From NCBI GenBank assembly GCA_030374765.1, contig JARGXX010000001.1, forward strand, positions 1,240,001 through 1,304,000: a stretch of 64,000 nucleotides of DNA. The letters are read 5' to 3'. Origin of the DNA: Agarophyton chilense (lineage: Eukaryota > Rhodophyta > Florideophyceae > Gracilariales > Gracilariaceae). The position numbers were made by a program, and so were the translations under genes. The notes beneath the pieces are model-generated. The model worked only from the letters and a program-made list of their open reading frames with translations. It made no database searches and was not told the origin of the DNA. The stretch's first letter is position 1. Every line of letters starts with the position of its first letter. This document shows positions 63,768 to 64,000 of this stretch, in pieces.

Positions 63768-64000
63768 GATGCTTCGAAGAAAAATAGCTAACCTTTGAAA
63801 TCTTTTTTATGCTTACCTTTAACTGCTTTTGAATTTAAGGATGTTCAATCGATGTGATCGCAGTGGCGCTGCTGTTGCAATGCACCGTGTGGTATAGGGA
63901 ATGGTCACACTTTTTAATTACGGCAAACTAGACATCCACCGTCGTAAAACTTATCTATTGCTTTGTTTGTGTGCGGGATGTTTCTCTTTCATCCGCCAGC

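Noticed and set aside
1-64000. CRISPR arrays, prokaryotic operons, defence or biosynthetic clusters
   Set aside because: No spaced repeats of that kind; gene content, intron, tRNA and retroelements are eukaryotic and the genes are functionally unrelated.

Overview
The window is nuclear DNA from a photosynthetic eukaryote. The best fit is a florideophyte red alga (Chondrus-like); this is an inference from gene content, not an identification. Supporting signs are plastid proteins (a RETICULATA-type envelope protein, a SirB-type sirohydrochlorin ferrochelatase, and a Tat-routed lumen protein whose transit peptide starts MAF, as in red and glaucophyte plastids), a membrane-anchored sulfotransferase, nearly intronless genes packed tens to hundreds of bases apart, and gene islands separated by decayed LTR retrotransposons.

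Layout. 0-10.3 kb is a gene island: sulfotransferase (+), tRNA-Ser(GCU) (-), a thylakoid-lumen protein (-), AFG1-type ATPase (-), RETICULATA-related protein (-) and fibrillarin (-). Just upstream of fibrillarin lies a tandem partial copy of its promoter and GAR-domain region. 10.3-39.4 kb is a transposon graveyard: a Tc1/mariner fossil (-), a Ty3/gypsy integrase fragment (-), a decayed gypsy chromovirus (+, gypsy-1), a second and better preserved chromovirus (-, gypsy-2), a Ty1/copia element (-, copia-1) flanked by 91-bp direct repeats, then a gypsy-2-family fragment joined directly to a second copia-type pol (+).

39.4-48.3 kb is a strikingly GC-rich gene island. It holds mitoribosomal mS37 (+, the only clear coding intron), SART3/Prp24-like U6 recycling factor (-), two tandem membrane-anchored trypsin-like proteases (-), a C2H2 zinc-finger factor (-) and a divergent bZIP factor (+). 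A 30-nt G run lies between the two transcription factors. 48.3-51.4 kb holds no recognisable gene.

51.4-58.8 kb is a housekeeping island: SCYL1 pseudokinase (-) divergent from FAF2/UBXD8 (+), a small orphan ORF (-), a securin-like D-box protein (-) with an upstream E2F-type palindrome, an FKBP-type protein (+) and SirB (-). 58.9-64 kb is again degenerate: a fold-back sequence, a copia gag fragment (+) and unrecognised decayed ORFs.

The genes do not form one pathway. They are a sample of housekeeping functions: plastid tetrapyrrole and envelope, ribosome and snRNP biogenesis, ER/Golgi trafficking, and cell cycle. I saw no CRISPR, prokaryotic defence system or biosynthetic cluster. The most interesting items are the truncated fibrillarin GAR duplicate, the paired membrane-tethered S1 proteases (one with an altered oxyanion-hole position), the homopolymeric C/G tracts around the divergent transcription-factor pair, and the E2F palindrome at the securin-like gene.
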